Positions 17,799 through 26,571 of a DNA stretch of 64,000 bases are shown piece by piece. Position 1 is the stretch's first letter. Each line of letters opens with the position of its first letter. The stretch is from Capnocytophaga sp. ARDL2. Lineage in GTDB: Bacteria > Bacteroidota > Bacteroidia > Flavobacteriales > Flavobacteriaceae. Where the stretch lies: NCBI RefSeq assembly GCF_041530365.1, contig NZ_CP168034.1:2356001-2420000 (forward strand), read 5' to 3'. Both the position numbers and the translations under genes were made by a program. The notes under the pieces were generated by a model. The model saw only the letters and a list, made by a program, of their open reading frames with translations. It did no database searches and was not told where the DNA came from.

Positions 17799-18704
17799 TT
17801 ATTCTTGATTTTTAATATTCCATGGATGAAAATTTTCTATCACATTTTTCAAAGCAGATTGCTCTATATGGGTATAAATTTCAGTCGTTGTAATCGACTC
17901 ATGTCCCAACATAGCCTGAATAGCAAACAAATTGGCTCCATTTTCCAATAAATGTGTGGCAAATGAATGTCGAAATGTATGCGGACTTACCTCTTTGGTA
18001 ATTCCTGCCAGCTGTGCATATTTTTTTACTAAGATAAATATCATCGCGCGTGTCAAAGGTTTTCCTCTTCGATTGAGAAACAATACATCTGTTGAAAATA
18101 ATTGATTGACCATTTTTCCTCTTAATTCGCTCAAATAATAAAAAATTGCCTCTTGAGTATGTGGTGCAATAGGTACCAATCGTTGTTTATTTCCCTTTCC
18201 TATCACTCTGACAAAGCCTTCGTCAAAAAACAAATCAGAAATTTTTAGACTTATCAGCTCTGAAACACGAAATCCACAGCTGTAAAGAGTTTCCAACATT
18301 ACCTTATTACGTTGTTCTTCAAGAGTTGTATCTGGTATAGTATCTATGATTTTATATATTTCATCCAAAGTTAGTACAACGGGTAATTTACGTTCCATTT
18401 TTGGATGTTCGATAAATTTTACTGGATTGTGTCTGATTCGTTCTTCCAATTGTAAGTATGTAAAAAACGAATTTAACGAAGCCAAAAATCTCGCTTGTGT
18501 GGCTGTACTATAAAAATTTCCTATTGAATAAATAAACGCTCGTACTTCCTCCTCCCCTACTTGATCAATGGATTGAATTTCTACGGCTAAAAAATTGAGA
18601 AATTTTTCAATATCTAATTGATAATTAATCAATGTGTTTTCTGACAATCCTCTTTCCAATCGCAAATAGACCGAAAAATCTTTGATTAATTTTTCTTTAT
18701 CCAT
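17799..18704 (-). CDS. xerD: Tyrosine recombinase XerD-type
   Basis: A 301-residue chromosome-dimer resolving recombinase. The N-terminal SAM-like domain (about 1-90) precedes the catalytic domain, in which the RKHRHY residues are recognisable: Arg in SCGFRVSELISL, HTFRHSFATHLL, LGHESITTTEIYTH and the final Tyr nucleophile. Length and context (fixed operon with ribD and yigZ, no phage or integron genes nearby) suggest the housekeeping enzyme, not a mobile integrase. XerC and XerD are not separable with certainty here. Confidence 0.9.
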   Translation of the reverse strand: MDKEKLIKDFSVYLRLERGLSENTLINYQLDIEKFLNFLAVEIQSIDQVGEEEVRAFIYSIGNFYSTATQARFLASLNSFFTYLQLEERIRHNPVKFIEHPKMERKLPVVLTLDEIYKIIDTIPDTTLEEQRNKVMLETLYSCGFRVSELISLKISDLFFDEGFVRVIGKGNKQRLVPIAPHTQEAIFYYLSELRGKMVNQLFSTDVLFLNRRGKPLTRAMIFILVKKYAQLAGITKEVSPHTFRHSFATHLLENGANLFAIQAMLGHESITTTEIYTHIEQSALKNVIENFHPWNIKNQE

Positions 18705-18715
18705 CGTTTCTTACT

Positions 18716-19318
18716 TTAAACTTCCTCTATTTTCACCTCAAACAAAGGTTCGAATGCCGCCAAAGTTTGCGGAATGTTTTGCAATCGAACACGAATTTCT
18801 ATCTGACAATTCATTTCCATTTTTTGATTGACAATGCTTATATTTTTTTCCTTTAACACACGCATCACCTTATTCATATCCTTATAATTAAATGAAATCA
18901 AATAATGTTGGTCGATCGTTTCTTCTACAATTTCTGCTACTTCCAAAGCCATCTGTGCTGTCTGACGATATGCGGTAATCAAGCCACCAACGCCCAATTT
19001 TATTCCGCCAAAATAGCGAACGACAATCACCAAAACATTGGTCAAATCAAACGATTGAATCTGTCCATAAATCGGCATTCCCGCAGTATTGTTGGGTTCG
19101 CCGTCGTCATTGGCACGGTACTGAATGTTTTTTGTACCTATTTGATAGGCATAGCACCAATGTCTCGCTGTGTGATGTTGCTTTCTGATCTCTTCCAAAT
19201 GTTGTTTGATTTCTTCCTCTGAAATTACAGGAAAGGCATAACCAAAAAATTTGCTGTTTTTTTCCTTAAACAACACTTCTTCTGTGGGAAACGCTATCGT
19301 TTTGTACGTATCTTTCAT
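18716..19318 (-). CDS. YigZ/IMPACT family protein
   Basis: A 200-residue member of the YigZ (UPF0029/IMPACT) family. The N-terminal domain carries the family signature HTARHWCYAYQIG followed by ANDDGEPNNTAGMPI and VVRYFGGIKLGVGGL (about 50-120); the C-terminal half (about 135-200) is the DUF1949-like ferredoxin-fold domain. Eukaryotic IMPACT regulates translation under stress; bacterial function is not settled. The gene overlaps the end of ribD by four bases (ATGA type), so translation is coupled. Confidence 0.92.
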   Translation of the reverse strand: MKDTYKTIAFPTEEVLFKEKNSKFFGYAFPVISEEEIKQHLEEIRKQHHTARHWCYAYQIGTKNIQYRANDDGEPNNTAGMPIYGQIQSFDLTNVLVIVVRYFGGIKLGVGGLITAYRQTAQMALEVAEIVEETIDQHYLISFNYKDMNKVMRVLKEKNISIVNQKMEMNCQIEIRVRLQNIPQTLAAFEPLFEVKIEEV

Positions 19319-20361
19319 AGATTGGGTTGAAATATCGTGAGAAAATTATCTTCTATGGTCAATCGTTTTTCTATTGCAAAATTGGTCAATTGGGGAGCTT
19401 TTATTCCGTTTTTCCAACGAATATTAGAGAAAAAAACTCTTGCTTCGTCCCAATAATTTGCTTGAATAAATTGTTCCAAAACCGTGGTTCCGCCCTCGAT
19501 GATGATAGATTGCAAACCGTGTTTCAAGCATACACGAGCCACTTCGCTGGGCAATTTATTTTTGTCAATCAATTCGTAAATTACGGCTGGGATAGGATTT
19601 TTGGGTAAAGACTCTGTCAAACAAATGGTAGGAGCTATTCCGTTTGTAATTGCAAATTTTTCATCAATTTTATGCGAAAAATCTATATACAATCTCGTCG
19701 GATTTTTTCCGTACCAATTTCTTGTCGTAAGGTATGGATTGTCCTGTAAAACGGTGTTTGTGCCAACTAAAATCGCTGCTTCTTCGCTTCGCCATTTGTG
19801 CGTAAGTTGCAATGAGTACTGATTGGAAATCCATACTGGTTGCTTGGTATCTTTTTCCGCAGGAGCAATAAAACCATCGGCGGTTTCTGCCCATTTTAGT
19901 ATGATATACGGACGATTTTTGGTCTGCTGAGTAAAAAATCGGCGATGACTCTCTATGCATTCTTTTCCCAAAACACCTACAATCACTTCAATACCGTGAT
20001 TTCGCAGATGTTCAATACCTTTTCCAGCCACTTCTACAAACGGATCAGTACAGCCTACCACTACTTTTTTGATACCACTTTCTACTATCAAATGAGAGCA
20101 AGGTGGCGTTTTTCCAAAGTGATTGCACGGCTCGAGTGTTACATAAAGTGTACTCTCCGACAGCAATTCTGGGTTTTGAACCGAACGAATCGCATTTACT
20201 TCGGCGTGATTTCCACCAAAGGCACTTGTAAAACCTTCGCCAATTATCGTATCTTTACACACCAAAACAGCACCTACAGAAGGATTGGGGATCGCGTATG
20301 GCAAACCGATTTGTGATAATTGCAAAGCTCGTTGCATATATTTTTCGTCTGTAATCATCAT
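19315..20361 (-). CDS. ribD: Riboflavin biosynthesis bifunctional deaminase/reductase RibD
   Basis: A 348-residue enzyme for two steps of riboflavin synthesis. The N-terminal deaminase domain (about 1-145) has the zinc motif HAEVNAI (about 53-59) and PCNHFGKTPPCSHL (about 79-92). The C-terminal reductase domain (about 150-348) includes ILKWAETADGFIA and IIIEGGTTVLEQFI. Length fits the family. It is first of the four-gene run ribD-yigZ-xerD-trmH-like. Two ATGs occur in tandem at the start (20361 and 20358); either may be used. Confidence 0.95.
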   Translation of the reverse strand: MMITDEKYMQRALQLSQIGLPYAIPNPSVGAVLVCKDTIIGEGFTSAFGGNHAEVNAIRSVQNPELLSESTLYVTLEPCNHFGKTPPCSHLIVESGIKKVVVGCTDPFVEVAGKGIEHLRNHGIEVIVGVLGKECIESHRRFFTQQTKNRPYIILKWAETADGFIAPAEKDTKQPVWISNQYSLQLTHKWRSEEAAILVGTNTVLQDNPYLTTRNWYGKNPTRLYIDFSHKIDEKFAITNGIAPTICLTESLPKNPIPAVIYELIDKNKLPSEVARVCLKHGLQSIIIEGGTTVLEQFIQANYWDEARVFFSNIRWKNGIKAPQLTNFAIEKRLTIEDNFLTIFQPNL

Positions 20362-20706
20362 TTTTGAAATATTTTATCACTTTCCCCTTCCTTTTAGAAA
20401 ACCCTTTAGGGTTCATCGAATCCATATTCTAAAAATAAACACGATGAGATAATGGGTGCCTTAAGTCTGGGGTAGGTTTTTCACGCAGATTTTCAGAGAT
20501 TTTTTCTAAAATGAATTTTAAGAAAACTGCACTAAAATAACGATTAAACCTACGGTTTAAAGCTGATTACCGCATTTTTTTTTGATAAATCAAAAAAAAT
20601 CATCACAATCAATAATATCCGCGTCATCTGCTAAATCAAAGTAAGCGTAACGAAGATAATGAATAAAATCTACGTGAAACAATAAAAACACAAAAATACT
20701 AAAATT
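20362..20706. other. Intergenic region ribD / prmC holding a dispersed repeat
   Basis: About 345 bases without a gene. A small palindrome AACCCTTTAGGGTT lies at about 20400-20413; most of the rest (20454-20680) is the dispersed hairpin-rich element described separately. No clear promoter for prmC is visible to the right of the element. Confidence 0.7.
20454..20680. repeat. Dispersed hairpin-rich intergenic element, copy A
   Basis: The ends are inverted repeats: TTTTCACGCAGATTTT (20478-20493) and AAAATCTACGTGAAAC (20665-20680) pair at 14 of 16 positions. Inside are two perfect hairpins, TTAAACC-TAC-GGTTTAA (about 20545-20561) and TTTTTTGAT-AA-ATCAAAAAA (about 20578-20597). The block 20540-20603 is closely matched at 61730-61797, and the lead-in GGGTGCCT (20454) and CAGATTTTC also recur there in the same order. 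Confidence 0.8.
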
Positions 20707-21546
20707 ATGACCGTATCCGAATACAAAAAGAAATTTATACAAGAGCTCTCTCCGATTTATGGACAAGAGGAAACACTTTCTCTCTATTATTGGGCAATGT
20801 CTGAAAAGGGATTTTCCAAAACTGATTTGATTTTGAAAGAAAATGAAGAGTTTGTAAAAGAAATTGAAAATGATTTATTAGCAATTATCAATCAATTGAT
20901 TGCTCAAAAACCTTTACAATATATTTTTGAAAAAGCCTATTTTTTTGGATACGAATTCAAAGTTTCTCCAGCTACTTTAATTCCGAGAACCGAAACCGAA
21001 GAATTGGTTGAATGGATTTTACAAATACTTCGTTCACAACCTCACAAAAAATGGAAAATCCTCGACATAGGGACGGGTTCGGGCTGTATTCCCATTACGT
21101 TGAAAAAAGAATTTCCCAATGCCACGATTCACACGATAGACATTTCAGCGGAAGCAATTGCGATTGCAAAGGAAAATGCACAGCATTTACAAGCCGATAT
21201 ACATTTTATTCATCAAGATATTTTACAAACCGAAACCTTAGAAACTTATGATTTGATTGTGAGCAATCCACCGTATGTGAGAGAATTGGAAAAAGCTGAA
21301 ATTCAAAAAAATGTATTGGAATACGAACCCCATTTAGCGTTGTTTGTTTCAAATAAAGATCCGTTGATTTTTTATCGTAAAATCACACAATTGGCAAGTA
21401 AATATTTAGCAGAAAACGGTTATTTATTCTTTGAAATCAATCAATATTTAGGAAAAGAAACAGTGGAAATGATCCAAAATTATTTTTCAGCTATAGAATT
21501 GCGAAAAGATTTGAAAGGAAATGAAAGGATGGTTAAAGTCTATTAA
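20707..21546 (+). CDS. prmC: Release factor glutamine methyltransferase
   Basis: A 279-residue SAM-dependent enzyme that methylates the glutamine of the GGQ motif in peptide-chain release factors. The N-terminal helical domain (about 1-85) precedes the Rossmann domain with LDIGTGSGCIPITL (about 119-132) and the catalytic SNPPYVRE (about 186-193). Length is typical. The gene starts 27 bases after the end of dispersed element A, so its 5' leader may include that structured DNA. Confidence 0.95.
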   Translation: MTVSEYKKKFIQELSPIYGQEETLSLYYWAMSEKGFSKTDLILKENEEFVKEIENDLLAIINQLIAQKPLQYIFEKAYFFGYEFKVSPATLIPRTETEELVEWILQILRSQPHKKWKILDIGTGSGCIPITLKKEFPNATIHTIDISAEAIAIAKENAQHLQADIHFIHQDILQTETLETYDLIVSNPPYVRELEKAEIQKNVLEYEPHLALFVSNKDPLIFYRKITQLASKYLAENGYLFFEINQYLGKETVEMIQNYFSAIELRKDLKGNERMVKVY

Positions 21547-21577
21547 CTTGGTACAATATTTGATGTTTTATACTTAA

Positions 21578-21609
21578 TTTGTTTAACTTTAAACAAATTA
21601 GTATTTTTG
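21578..21609 (+). promoter_or_regulatory. Flavobacterial promoter of the lipoprotein-POP unit
   Basis: TTTG (21578-21581), 20 bases, then TATTTTTG (21602-21609): a consensus promoter, 23 bases before the ATG at 21633. It probably also drives the prolyl oligopeptidase. Confidence 0.7.
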
Positions 21610-21632
21610 TGGCTTAAATAATTATTTTAACA

Positions 21633-22379
21633 ATGAAAAAGAACATTTTAGCATTAGTAGCTATTGCATCAAGTATGATGATAGCTTGTGATGAAAACAA
21701 CAATGGTGGATCTGATACTACACCTATTCAAGGAACAGTATTTTTGCCGAAGAAAATGGTTGAAAAAAATGGAGGAGACACCATAACATACACTTTTACT
21801 TATGATAACGAAAACAGATTAATTAGCGAAAAATCAGAAGAGGTAAAAACTGGTCAGCCAACGGAAATCACTGAAAAAACTTTTTCCTATTCTGGGAATT
21901 TCTTGACAGGTTTTGTTGAAAAAACGACGATTAATGGAAATGTAACTACAAAAAATTACTCATTTGAAAAACAAGGGAATAGTATAATAGCAAAAGAAGA
22001 TGGTATTTATGATTTTTCATTAAACATCAATGATAAGAACCAAGTTGTTTCTATCGGAGTAACCAATTTCACTTATGACACATACGGAAATATTACAACA
22101 ATCGAAAGTAATAGTGATAAAACGACTTTTACTTATGATAATAAAAATGGTATTTTCAAAAATGTCGCAATGCAACCATGGATGAATGTTATTATAGACG
22201 ATTCCTTTTACCCTTTTTATATGATAAACAATATTATAAAAGTTCATTTTTTAGAAAAAGACGATAATACAGAAGAAACACGAAACATATCTATTCAATA
22301 CAATACAAATGGTTATCCTGTAAAAATGACTCTGATTGAAGAAAATAGCACAGTTGAAATCGAATATCAAGTAAAATAA
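21633..22379 (+). CDS. Putative lipoprotein with YD-like strand repeats
   Basis: A 248-residue protein without a recognised enzyme motif. Residues 1-19 are a lipoprotein signal ending in the lipobox MIA-C (cysteine 19). The mature part contains repeated tyrosine-rich strand motifs of the form FTYDNENRLISE, FTYDTYGNITTIE and FTYDNKNG, which resemble the YD/RHS-like repeats in DUF4595-type surface lipoproteins of Bacteroidota. It has its own consensus promoter. Its stop codon is the first unit of a (TAA)7 run that leads into the prolyl oligopeptidase gene 24 bases later. Confidence 0.75.
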   Translation: MKKNILALVAIASSMMIACDENNNGGSDTTPIQGTVFLPKKMVEKNGGDTITYTFTYDNENRLISEKSEEVKTGQPTEITEKTFSYSGNFLTGFVEKTTINGNVTTKNYSFEKQGNSIIAKEDGIYDFSLNINDKNQVVSIGVTNFTYDTYGNITTIESNSDKTTFTYDNKNGIFKNVAMQPWMNVIIDDSFYPFYMINNIIKVHFLEKDDNTEETRNISIQYNTNGYPVKMTLIEENSTVEIEYQVK

Positions 22380-22397
22380 TAATAATAATAATAATAA
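22377..22397 (+). repeat. (TAA)7 microsatellite between lipoprotein and POP genes
   Basis: Seven perfect TAA units. The first is the stop codon of the upstream lipoprotein; the last ends six bases before the POP ATG at 22404, so the run occupies the place of the ribosome-binding region. Confidence 0.95.
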
Positions 22398-22403
22398 GAC
22401 AAA

Positions 22404-24524
22404 ATGAACAGAATAGCACTGAGTTTTGTGGCTGTATCGTCGTTGATTTCTTGCAATCAATCGGCTACAAACACAAACGAACCTATCAATTACCCTGAGA
22501 CAAGAAAAGATTCTGTAGTTGACACCTATTTTGGCGAACAAATCAATGATTATTACCGTTGGTTGGAAGACGACCGTTCGGAAGAAACCGCAGCTTGGGT
22601 AAAAGCTCAAAACGAGGTGACTTTTGCTTACTTAGACAAAATTCCTTTCCGTGAAAAATTGAGAAAACAATTGGAGGAAAAATGGAATTATGAAAAAATC
22701 GGTGCTCCTTTCGTAGAGGGCGATTATACTTACTATTACAAAAACGACGGATTACAAAATCAATCGGTATTGTATAGAAAAGATAAAGATGGAAAAGAAG
22801 AGGTTTTCTTAGACCCTAATACTTTCTCGAAAGATGGTACTACTTCGCTTTCGTCGGTTTCTTTTACAGAAGACGGAAATTTAGTGGCTTATTCTATTTC
22901 GGAAGGTGGTAGCGACTGGAGAAAAATCATCGTTTTGAATGCTAAAGATAAATCGGTAATCGGTGAAACTTTGGTTGATGTGAAATTCTCTGGAATTTCT
23001 TGGTACAAAAACGAAGGTTTCTTCTATTCTAGCTATGATAAACCTGAAGGTAGCGAATTGTCTGCTAAAACGGATCAACATAAATTGTATTACCACAAAT
23101 TGGGTACTTCACAAAAAGAAGACAAAGTGATTTATGGTGATAAAGTAAAACGCAGATATGTAGGTGGATATGTTACAGACGACCAAAAATATTTGGTGAT
23201 TACTGGAGCCAATGCCACTTCTGGAAATGAATTATCTATCAAAGATTTGACAAATCCAAACGCTTCTATTCAAACAATTGTTACAGGATTTGACAACGAT
23301 TACAGGATCGTAGATTCTAAAGATGGTAAATTTTATATCGTAACCAACTACAATGCTCCTAATCAAAAATTGGTAGTAGCAGATGCTGCAACTGTTGCCA
23401 ATAGAAGTACTTGGAAAGATGTAATCCCTGAAACTGAAAATGTATTGTCATTGTCAAATGCAGGTGGTTATTTCTTTGCTCACTATATGAAAGATGCGGT
23501 TTCTATGGTAAAACAATACGATTACGACGGAAAACTCATCCGTGAAATCGAATTACCAGGATTGGGAACAGCTTCTGGTTTTGGAGATAAAAAAGAGGCG
23601 AAAGAATTGTACTATTCTTTTACCAATTACATTACACCAGGTTCTATTTACAAAATGGATATTGCTACGGGTAAATCTGAAATCTATCAACAGCCAAAAG
23701 CAAAATTCACCCCAGAAGATTATGAGTCAAAACAAGTATTCTATACTTCAAAAGACGGTACAAAAGTTCCAATGATTATCACTTACAAAAAAGGTATCCA
23801 ATTGGACGGAAACAACCCTACAATGTTGTATGCTTACGGTGGATTTAATGTATCATTGACACCAACATTTAGCATTGCCAACGCGGTATGGTTGGAAAAC
23901 GGTGGTGTATATGCCGTACCAAACTTGAGAGGTGGTGGAGAATACGGAAAAGAGTGGCACAAGGCAGGTACACAAATGCAAAAACAAAATGTATTTGACG
24001 ATTTTATCGCTGCAGCTCAATATTTAATTGACAACGGATATACTTCATCTGAAAAATTGGCGATCAAAGGAGGGTCAAACGGTGGATTATTGATAGGTGC
24101 TACCATGACACAACGACCAGATTTGATAAAAGTAGCGTTGCCAGCGGTAGGTGTATTGGATATGTTGAGATACCACACATTTACAGCAGGTGCTGGTTGG
24201 GCGTATGACTACGGTACAGCCGAAGATTCGAAAGAAATGTTCCAATATTTGAAAGGATATTCACCATTGCACAATGTAAAATCAGGAGTTTCGTATCCGG
24301 CAACTATGGTAACTACTGGAGACCATGACGACCGTGTAGTACCGGCTCACAGTTTTAAATTTGCCGCAGCTCTTCAAGCCAACAACAGCGGAAACAACCC
24401 AATGTTGATTCGCATTGATGTAAACGCAGGTCACGGAGCTGGTAAATCTGTACAACAAATCATCAACGAAAACGCCGATATCCAAGCGTTTACACTTTGG
24501 AATATGGGAATTAGTAAGTTGTAG
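22404..24524 (+). CDS. Prolyl oligopeptidase (S9A family), probable lipoprotein
   Basis: A 706-residue serine peptidase cleaving after proline in short peptides. The start carries a lipoprotein-like signal (lipobox LIS-C near residue 17), implying export. The seven-bladed propeller spans about 75-430 and the alpha/beta-hydrolase domain about 440-706. The catalytic triad can be placed: Ser in GGSNGG (about 559), Asp in GDHDDRVVPAH (about 640) and His in NAGHGAGKS (about 677). It resembles the classic flavobacterial prolyl endopeptidases in length and order. It is translated just after the (TAA)7 tract. Confidence 0.93.
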   Translation: MNRIALSFVAVSSLISCNQSATNTNEPINYPETRKDSVVDTYFGEQINDYYRWLEDDRSEETAAWVKAQNEVTFAYLDKIPFREKLRKQLEEKWNYEKIGAPFVEGDYTYYYKNDGLQNQSVLYRKDKDGKEEVFLDPNTFSKDGTTSLSSVSFTEDGNLVAYSISEGGSDWRKIIVLNAKDKSVIGETLVDVKFSGISWYKNEGFFYSSYDKPEGSELSAKTDQHKLYYHKLGTSQKEDKVIYGDKVKRRYVGGYVTDDQKYLVITGANATSGNELSIKDLTNPNASIQTIVTGFDNDYRIVDSKDGKFYIVTNYNAPNQKLVVADAATVANRSTWKDVIPETENVLSLSNAGGYFFAHYMKDAVSMVKQYDYDGKLIREIELPGLGTASGFGDKKEAKELYYSFTNYITPGSIYKMDIATGKSEIYQQPKAKFTPEDYESKQVFYTSKDGTKVPMIITYKKGIQLDGNNPTMLYAYGGFNVSLTPTFSIANAVWLENGGVYAVPNLRGGGEYGKEWHKAGTQMQKQNVFDDFIAAAQYLIDNGYTSSEKLAIKGGSNGGLLIGATMTQRPDLIKVALPAVGVLDMLRYHTFTAGAGWAYDYGTAEDSKEMFQYLKGYSPLHNVKSGVSYPATMVTTGDHDDRVVPAHSFKFAAALQANNSGNNPMLIRIDVNAGHGAGKSVQQIINENADIQAFTLWNMGISKL

Positions 24525-24536
24525 TACAGGAAAGCG

Positions 24537-24586
24537 TTAAGTACAAAGTATTAAGTACGAAATAATAAGTACTAAGTGTTAAGTAA
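24537..24586 (+). repeat. 14-bp tandem AAGTAC repeat
   Basis: About 3.6 imperfect units beginning TTAAGTACAAAGTA, then TTAAGTACGAAATA, ATAAGTACTAAGTG and a partial TTAAGTA. They lie directly after the POP stop codon. Confidence 0.75.
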
Positions 24587-24589
24587 AAA

Positions 24590-24606
24590 TCCCGAGAAAC
24601 TCGGGA
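24590..24606. other. Small GC-rich hairpin TCCCGAG-AAA-CTCGGGA
   Basis: A perfect 7-bp stem with an AAA loop between the tandem repeat and the terminator. No T run follows, so it is not a terminator by itself; it resembles other small palindromic pieces in the window. Confidence 0.5.
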
Positions 24607-24620
24607 CAGGGTATAAATGA

Positions 24621-24650
24621 AATAAGGCTGTCCGATTGGACAGCCTTATT
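24621..24650. terminator. Bidirectional terminator, POP / ctlX
   Basis: A 13-bp perfect stem (24621-24633 with 24638-24650; core AAGGCTGTCC / GGACAGCCTT) with a GATT loop, lying between two convergent genes. Confidence 0.8.
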
Positions 24651-24664
24651 TATTTACTCTATAA

Positions 24665-25612
24665 TTATTCTGCTTTTGGTAAAAACACTTCTGCAAGCAT
24701 ACATCTTGCACTTCCTCCCCCACATGCTTCGATGGTGTAAAGCGGTGCGTGAAGTATTGCACAATGCGACTCGATTTGCTTGATTTGAGCATCCGTCAAA
24801 CTTTCATAAGCCTGTGTACTCATTACCAAATACAATTTTCCTTCAGCTCCTTCTACTTGCAACATATTTCCTGCAAAGTGATTTACTTGCTCTTCGGTAA
24901 TGTAAACAATGTCTTTTCCATCTTCTTTCAACTTGTTGAGCACCAATTTTCTCTCAGCCTTATCGTCGATACTATCTGCACAAATCACTGCAAATGTTTC
25001 TCCAATACTCATCATCACATTAGTATGATAAATAGGCAATCGTTCTCCATCTGCTGTGGTTTGATATGCCTCGAAAATCACAGGGTCTAAATCGTTGTCT
25101 TCGCAAAACTCTATCACTAATTCTTCGTCTGCACGAGGCGAAAGTGCCACATAACAACGATCGTTTTCTCTGTCTAAAATCATACTTCCTGTACCTTCCA
25201 AAAACACATTGTCTTCTTCTGCCGAAGTATAATCCAAAATTTCGTCATTGATATGAAATCCCGCGTCTTCCAAAATATCAAACACATCTTCTCGACGTTC
25301 CAAACGACGATTTTCGGCAAACATTGGATACAATACTACCGTTCCGTCTTCGTGAAACGAAATCCAATTGTTTGGAAAAATACTATCTGGAGTATCAGTG
25401 TCTTTGGTATCTTGTACCACTACTACATTTACTCCTACCGAACGCAAGCGTTCTACAAAACCATCAAATTCTTCAACAGCTTTTGGGTTTACATTTTCTG
25501 GAGTTAATCCCTCCAATTTCTTTTGATAATAATTATTTACTGCCGTTTGTTCGTTCATGCGAAACTGCACAGGACGAATCATCAATACGGTATTAGATGC
25601 TTGTTGGCTCAT
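24665..25612 (-). CDS. ctlX: CtlX-type hydrolase of the amidinotransferase fold
   Basis: A 315-residue protein of the guanidino-group modifying superfamily. Visible motifs are the N-terminal VLMIRPVQFRMNEQT, IFPNNWISFHEDGTVVLYPM (about 87-106) with its substrate-binding Asn/Asp pattern, LEGTGSMILDRENDR (about 140-154), a His in YHTNVMMSIG (about 200) and the catalytic Cys304 in GGGSARCML. The family name citrulline utilization hydrolase (CtlX) is known from annotation practice; the substrate has not been proven here. It lies 17 bases after the DDAH-like gene. Confidence 0.82.
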   Translation of the reverse strand: MSQQASNTVLMIRPVQFRMNEQTAVNNYYQKKLEGLTPENVNPKAVEEFDGFVERLRSVGVNVVVVQDTKDTDTPDSIFPNNWISFHEDGTVVLYPMFAENRRLERREDVFDILEDAGFHINDEILDYTSAEEDNVFLEGTGSMILDRENDRCYVALSPRADEELVIEFCEDNDLDPVIFEAYQTTADGERLPIYHTNVMMSIGETFAVICADSIDDKAERKLVLNKLKEDGKDIVYITEEQVNHFAGNMLQVEGAEGKLYLVMSTQAYESLTDAQIKQIESHCAILHAPLYTIEACGGGSARCMLAEVFLPKAE

Positions 25613-25629
25613 GATTTTTTTGTTTTTAC

Positions 25630-26544
25630 TTACTTCTCTCTAATCAACGGTAAAGTTGAACATCTCAACAATCCTTCTTGTTTTGCGATTTCTGCATAAG
25701 GTATTTCCTCTACGATAAATCCTTGTTCTCTCAACCAATTGTTCAATCGAGTGAAATTTTTCTCAGAAACCACCACATTTTTATCAATTGAAAACACATT
25801 TGAATTCATATGATACATTTCTTCTCTTTCAATGTGGAATAAATTTTCTTTTCCAAACAAATTTACCAAATACATATAATCGGATTCTTCTCTAAAACCT
25901 GATTTGTAAATGATCCCTTTATTTTTTCCTACAGGTTGAAAACAACAATCTAAATGCAAAGCGTTGTCTCTTGGTTCTATTTTCGATTTTACCAAGTCAA
26001 ATTCTTTTACAGTCTTGTGAGGAAACAATTCTTTGATAAATTGTACTCCTGCCATATTGGTACGAGCCGTTAAATATTCTTTATAATCGCTCCCTTTGTA
26101 TGTTCCGATAAAAATATGGTCGCCCCAAAGCATCACATCTCCCCCTTCGATATGTACTTCTTCTGGTGGAGTTACTACTTTTTCAGGATCCATTTGATCG
26201 ATTACATACTGAATAGCGGTCAATTCTCTGGCTCTATCTGGTAAAATATTGGCTTTGATAAAAATATCATCAATCACAAAACCAATATCTCTACTAAAAA
26301 TTTGATTGTAATCTTCGATTATTTCAGGACGATATACTTTCACACCGTATTTTTCAAATACTTTATTGAAAGCTTCCATTTCCTCAACCATATCTTTTTC
26401 AACAGGATATGTTCCTGCTTTTATATGTTCTAATGACTTTGGATCATACGCTTCTTCGACAGTTGGAGTTGGTCCATTGCTCACAGCAGTTCCCAACACT
26501 ACAGCTTTTAAACGAGAAGTTTCATCTGTTACATGTAAATTCAT
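25630..26544 (-). CDS. Dimethylarginine dimethylaminohydrolase-like amidinohydrolase
   Basis: A 304-residue member of the same amidinotransferase fold. It shows RDIGFVIDD (about 89-97), the HIEGGDVMLWGD segment (about 131-142), the catalytic-site DNALHLDCCFQPVG (about 192-205) and a nucleophilic cysteine at 295 in LRCSTLPL close to the C-terminus. Members hydrolyse methylated arginines, arginine or related guanidino compounds; the C-terminal context fits DDAH or arginine deiminase-like enzymes. No ornithine transcarbamylase or carbamate kinase is adjacent, so a full arginine deiminase pathway is not encoded here. Confidence 0.8.
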   Translation of the reverse strand: MNLHVTDETSRLKAVVLGTAVSNGPTPTVEEAYDPKSLEHIKAGTYPVEKDMVEEMEAFNKVFEKYGVKVYRPEIIEDYNQIFSRDIGFVIDDIFIKANILPDRARELTAIQYVIDQMDPEKVVTPPEEVHIEGGDVMLWGDHIFIGTYKGSDYKEYLTARTNMAGVQFIKELFPHKTVKEFDLVKSKIEPRDNALHLDCCFQPVGKNKGIIYKSGFREESDYMYLVNLFGKENLFHIEREEMYHMNSNVFSIDKNVVVSEKNFTRLNNWLREQGFIVEEIPYAEIAKQEGLLRCSTLPLIREK

Positions 26545-26571
26545 AAAATTGAAATATTTTTAATAACCTTG

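Noticed and set aside
17799..18704. Tyrosine recombinase as the integrase of a mobile island
   Set aside because: Its length, operon with ribD and yigZ and the lack of phage, integron or attachment-site features point to housekeeping XerD.
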